Under the pieces are notes generated by a model. That model did not search any database, was not told the origin of the DNA, and was given only the letters and a program-made list of their open reading frames with translations. A DNA stretch of 32,943 nucleotides, from the NCBI GenBank assembly GCA_017479265.1, contig JAFVCK010000018.1, positions 1-32,943 on the forward strand, in the 5' to 3' direction. Of the stretch, positions 32,819 to 32,943 are shown one piece after another (position 1 is the stretch's first letter; each line of letters starts with the position of its first letter). Source of the stretch: Bacteroidales bacterium (lineage in GTDB: Bacteria > Bacteroidota > Bacteroidia > Bacteroidales > UBA932). The position numbers were made by a program, and so were the translations under genes.

Positions 32819-32938
32819 AAGTAGCACTACAACGGTCAGGCCGCCAGGCGACTTCTGCTAAATTGTTGATTTATAGTGAAATTATCGTAAAAACACTTGC
32901 ATATGTCGGAATAAAAGCTTAAATTTGTAGTGCTACTT
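32819..32938. repeat. 14-bp inverted repeat pair spanning 120 bp at the right edge
   Basis: AAGTAGCACTACAA (32819-32832) and its exact reverse complement (32925-32938) enclose an AT-rich spacer of 92 bp. Each arm is itself quasi-palindromic (GTAG-2-CTAC). The right arm overlaps the predicted transcription start of an outward promoter. It may be the start of an insertion element, a small MITE, or an operator pair; the window ends 5 bp later. Confidence 0.6.
32897..32927 (+). promoter_or_regulatory. Strong outward promoter at the right edge
   Basis: TTG (32897-32899), 20-bp spacer, TAAATTTG (32920-32927): matches the Bacteroidetes consensus closely. It reads out of the window into an unseen gene. 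The -7 box runs into the right arm of the inverted repeat. The rest of the 32680-32943 stretch holds only a 6-bp hairpin (GGCGCT 32725-32730, AGCGCC 32747-32752) without a U-tract, and no supported gene. Confidence 0.7.
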
Positions 32939-32943
32939 AACAC

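Noticed and set aside
32680-32880. Possible short protein remnant in the right-hand non-coding stretch
   Set aside because: Short open stretches without start codons or recognisable similarity; chance reading is sufficient.

Overview
The window looks like chromosomal DNA of an uncultured, fairly GC-rich Bacteroidales bacterium. Supporting signs are a type V (FimA/Mfa1-like) fimbrial locus, many lipoproteins with SPII signals, promoters of the Bacteroidetes type (TTTG, 19-20 bp, TAnnTTTG), the gene order parA-parB-DUF5683-LysM transglycosylase, and a queuine tRNA-ribosyltransferase that lacks the usual zinc cysteines. I cannot name the genus. No rRNA, tRNA, CRISPR array or transposase gene was found.

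Layout. (1) 130-3416, plus strand: two surface lipoproteins, one DUF5018-like and one GHL10-like glycoside hydrolase. A strong terminator and a 161-bp fold-back (MITE-like) element lie between them. (2) 3481-13325, minus strand: a tightly packed seven-gene run. In transcription order it holds ssb, an OmpA/TPR-like lipoprotein, two fimbrillins, a FimB/Mfa2-type anchor, another fimbrillin and a 1084-residue tip-like lipoprotein. A strong hairpin separates the second fimbrillin from the anchor. (3) 13632-15401: a small zinc-ribbon protein converging on a nucleoside-type MFS transporter. (4) 15488-19501, plus strand: the housekeeping run tgt-lptG-dut-murF with gaps of 0-1 bp or 1-bp overlaps. (5) 19487-22239: PAP2 phosphatase and obgE on the minus strand, diverging from hpt-adk. 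(6) 22315-23985: an HhH/outer-membrane-barrel protein. (7) 23988-28216, minus strand: parA-parB-DUF5683-mltD. (8) 28308-31778: priA diverging from a two-ACT-domain serB. (9) 31870-32679: a lipoprotein closely resembling cyclohexadienyl dehydratase (PheC). (10) 32680-32943: non-coding, with a 14-bp inverted repeat and a consensus promoter firing out of the right edge.

How it works together. Region 2 encodes export and assembly of a lipoprotein-derived pilus: polymerising fimbrillins, an anchor that stays in the outer membrane, accessory or tip subunits, and an OmpA-like protein that may tie the system to peptidoglycan. The rest is mostly core metabolism: tRNA modification, LPS transport, dUTP hydrolysis, peptidoglycan synthesis and remodelling, ribosome assembly, purine salvage, chromosome segregation, replication restart and serine synthesis.

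No wholly new multi-gene system could be shown. The items most worth a second look are the fold-back element and its two partial relatives, the ssb-headed fimbrial operon with its internal hairpin, the replaced winged-helix segment of PriA, the PheC-like lipoprotein, minus-strand terminators built into the coding ends of convergent genes, near-leaderless promoters, and the inverted repeat with outward promoter at the right edge.
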